Assembly: GCA_040510815.1 (NCBI GenBank)
Contig: JBEVIH010000100.1
Span: 1 to 6,656, forward strand
DNA from: VAZQ01 sp040510815
GTDB lineage: Bacteria; Pseudomonadota; Alphaproteobacteria; Rhizobiales; Xanthobacteraceae
Reading direction: 5' to 3'
Length of the DNA: 6,656 nt
This document shows positions 6,187-6,656 of this stretch, one piece after another. The notes under the pieces were generated by a model. It was not told where the DNA came from, did not search any database, and saw nothing but the letters and a program-made list of their open reading frames with translations. Position 1 is the stretch's first letter, and the number at the start of each line of letters is the position of its first letter. The position numbers were made by a program, and so were the translations under genes.

Positions 6187-6656
6187 GGCGTCTCGGCCAG
6201 GTGGAGAACGGCGTCGAGGAGGACGCGCGCGCCCACACCAGCGTCCTCGGCGGTGATGAGCTCGCGCGGCGAATGGCTCACCCCGCCGTTGCCGCAGCGC
6301 ACGAACAGCATGCCGAGGTCGGTCACGCCGGCAAACAGCATCGCATCGTGACCGGCGCCGCTCGGCAGCTGTCGCACCGGCAGGCCGGTGCGCGCGATAG
6401 CCTCGGCGAGCAATCCTTGCATACGCGGCGTGCAGGGAACGTTGTCGCCGCGGGCCACCTCGGTGACGTCGACGCTGACGCCGCGGCGCTGCGCGATCCG
6501 TCCGATCTCGGCGAGCACGTCCGCCACCGCGGCCTCGCGGATGGCGTCCTCGCCGGCGCGGATATCGAGCGAGAGCTCGCAGCGCCCGGGAATGATGTTG
6601 ATCGCGCCCGCCGGCACGGCGAGCTGGCCGACGGTGCCGACCAGCGTCGGCACGGC
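6183..6656 (-). CDS. HyuC/AllC-type M20 amidohydrolase (N-carbamoyl-L-amino acid hydrolase or allantoate amidohydrolase), C-terminal part
   Basis: Only the last 157 codons lie in the window; the family is about 410-420 residues, so the start is beyond 6656. Using residue numbers from the window edge, the blocks are AINIIPG (18-24) followed by LDIRAGED (30-37), where N20 and R33 fit the substrate-carboxylate-binding Asn and Arg of the family; LPSGAGHDAM (97-106), a hallmark of the HyuC/AllC branch; and GNGGVSHSPRE (122-132), whose H128 fits the C-terminal metal-ligand His. Members hydrolyse N-carbamoyl-beta- or alpha-amino acids, allantoate or related ureides, releasing ammonia and CO2. This gene is upstream of and overlaps the M20 gene by 4 nt (ATGA), forming an operon. 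The exact substrate is undetermined: hydantoin, pyrimidine and purine pathways all use close relatives. No defect is seen in the visible part. Confidence 0.9.
   Translation of the reverse strand, partial: AVPTLVGTVGQLAVPAGAINIIPGRCELSLDIRAGEDAIREAAVADVLAEIGRIAQRRGVSVDVTEVARGDNVPCTPRMQGLLAEAIARTGLPVRQLPSGAGHDAMLFAGVTDLGMLFVRCGNGGVSHSPRELITAEDAGVGARVLLDAVLHLAETP

Noticed and set aside
5467..6351. Plus-strand ORF of 294 codons across the M20 and HyuC-type genes
   Set aside because: Antisense to two overlapping genes with clear catalytic motifs; no supporting motif in this frame.

Overview
The window is high-GC DNA, about two thirds G+C by eye, packed with genes and carrying long spurious antisense ORFs. 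Gene content points to an alphaproteobacterium of the Hyphomicrobiales (Bradyrhizobium, Rhodoplanes or Xanthobacteraceae-like). The markers are a Bug/TctC periplasmic binding protein, an SDR next to an old-yellow-enzyme-type flavoprotein, M20 and HyuC hydrolases, and a small secreted protein of a kind I associate with that order. This placement is an inference from content; no rRNA or tRNA is present. All genes here look chromosomal and catabolic. I see no insertion sequence, phage gene, CRISPR array or RNA gene.

Layout. Minus strand, 1-1629: a Bug/TctC substrate-binding protein (640-1629), followed 5 nt downstream by the N-terminal half of a cytosine-deaminase-like amidohydrolase (634 to the window edge). 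Positions 1630-1786 form a divergent intergenic region with a perfect inverted repeat and a consensus TTGACA. Plus strand, 1787-4301: an SDR-fold protein, then 22 nt later a three-module flavoprotein (FMN barrel, Fe-S cysteines, FAD domain). A 99-nt gap holds a nested palindrome. A small exported protein of unknown function follows (4401-4910). Convergent to it on the minus strand are the C-terminal part of a HyuC/AllC-type amidohydrolase (6656-6183) and an M20 metallohydrolase (6186-4936), which overlap by ATGA.

Working together. The enzyme classes suggest uptake and stepwise opening of a nitrogen-containing organic compound such as a cyclic amide, ureide or pyrimidine-like ring: a periplasmic scavenging protein, a ring amidohydrolase, a C=C-type flavin reductase, and N-carbamoyl/N-acyl amino acid hydrolases. 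The substrate is not determinable from this window.

The most notable observation is that several of these enzymes keep their family scaffold but lack textbook catalytic or cofactor residues. The SDR has lost all four positions of the Asn-Ser-Tyr-Lys tetrad. The flavoprotein beside it has no NAD(P)H-binding domain. The M20 protein lacks the bridging Asp and the GEPT Glu of its dimetal site. The CodA-like protein has Val where cytosine deaminase has its catalytic Glu. The pairing of an apparently non-catalytic Rossmann protein with a flavoenzyme missing its nucleotide domain is the best candidate here for something undescribed.
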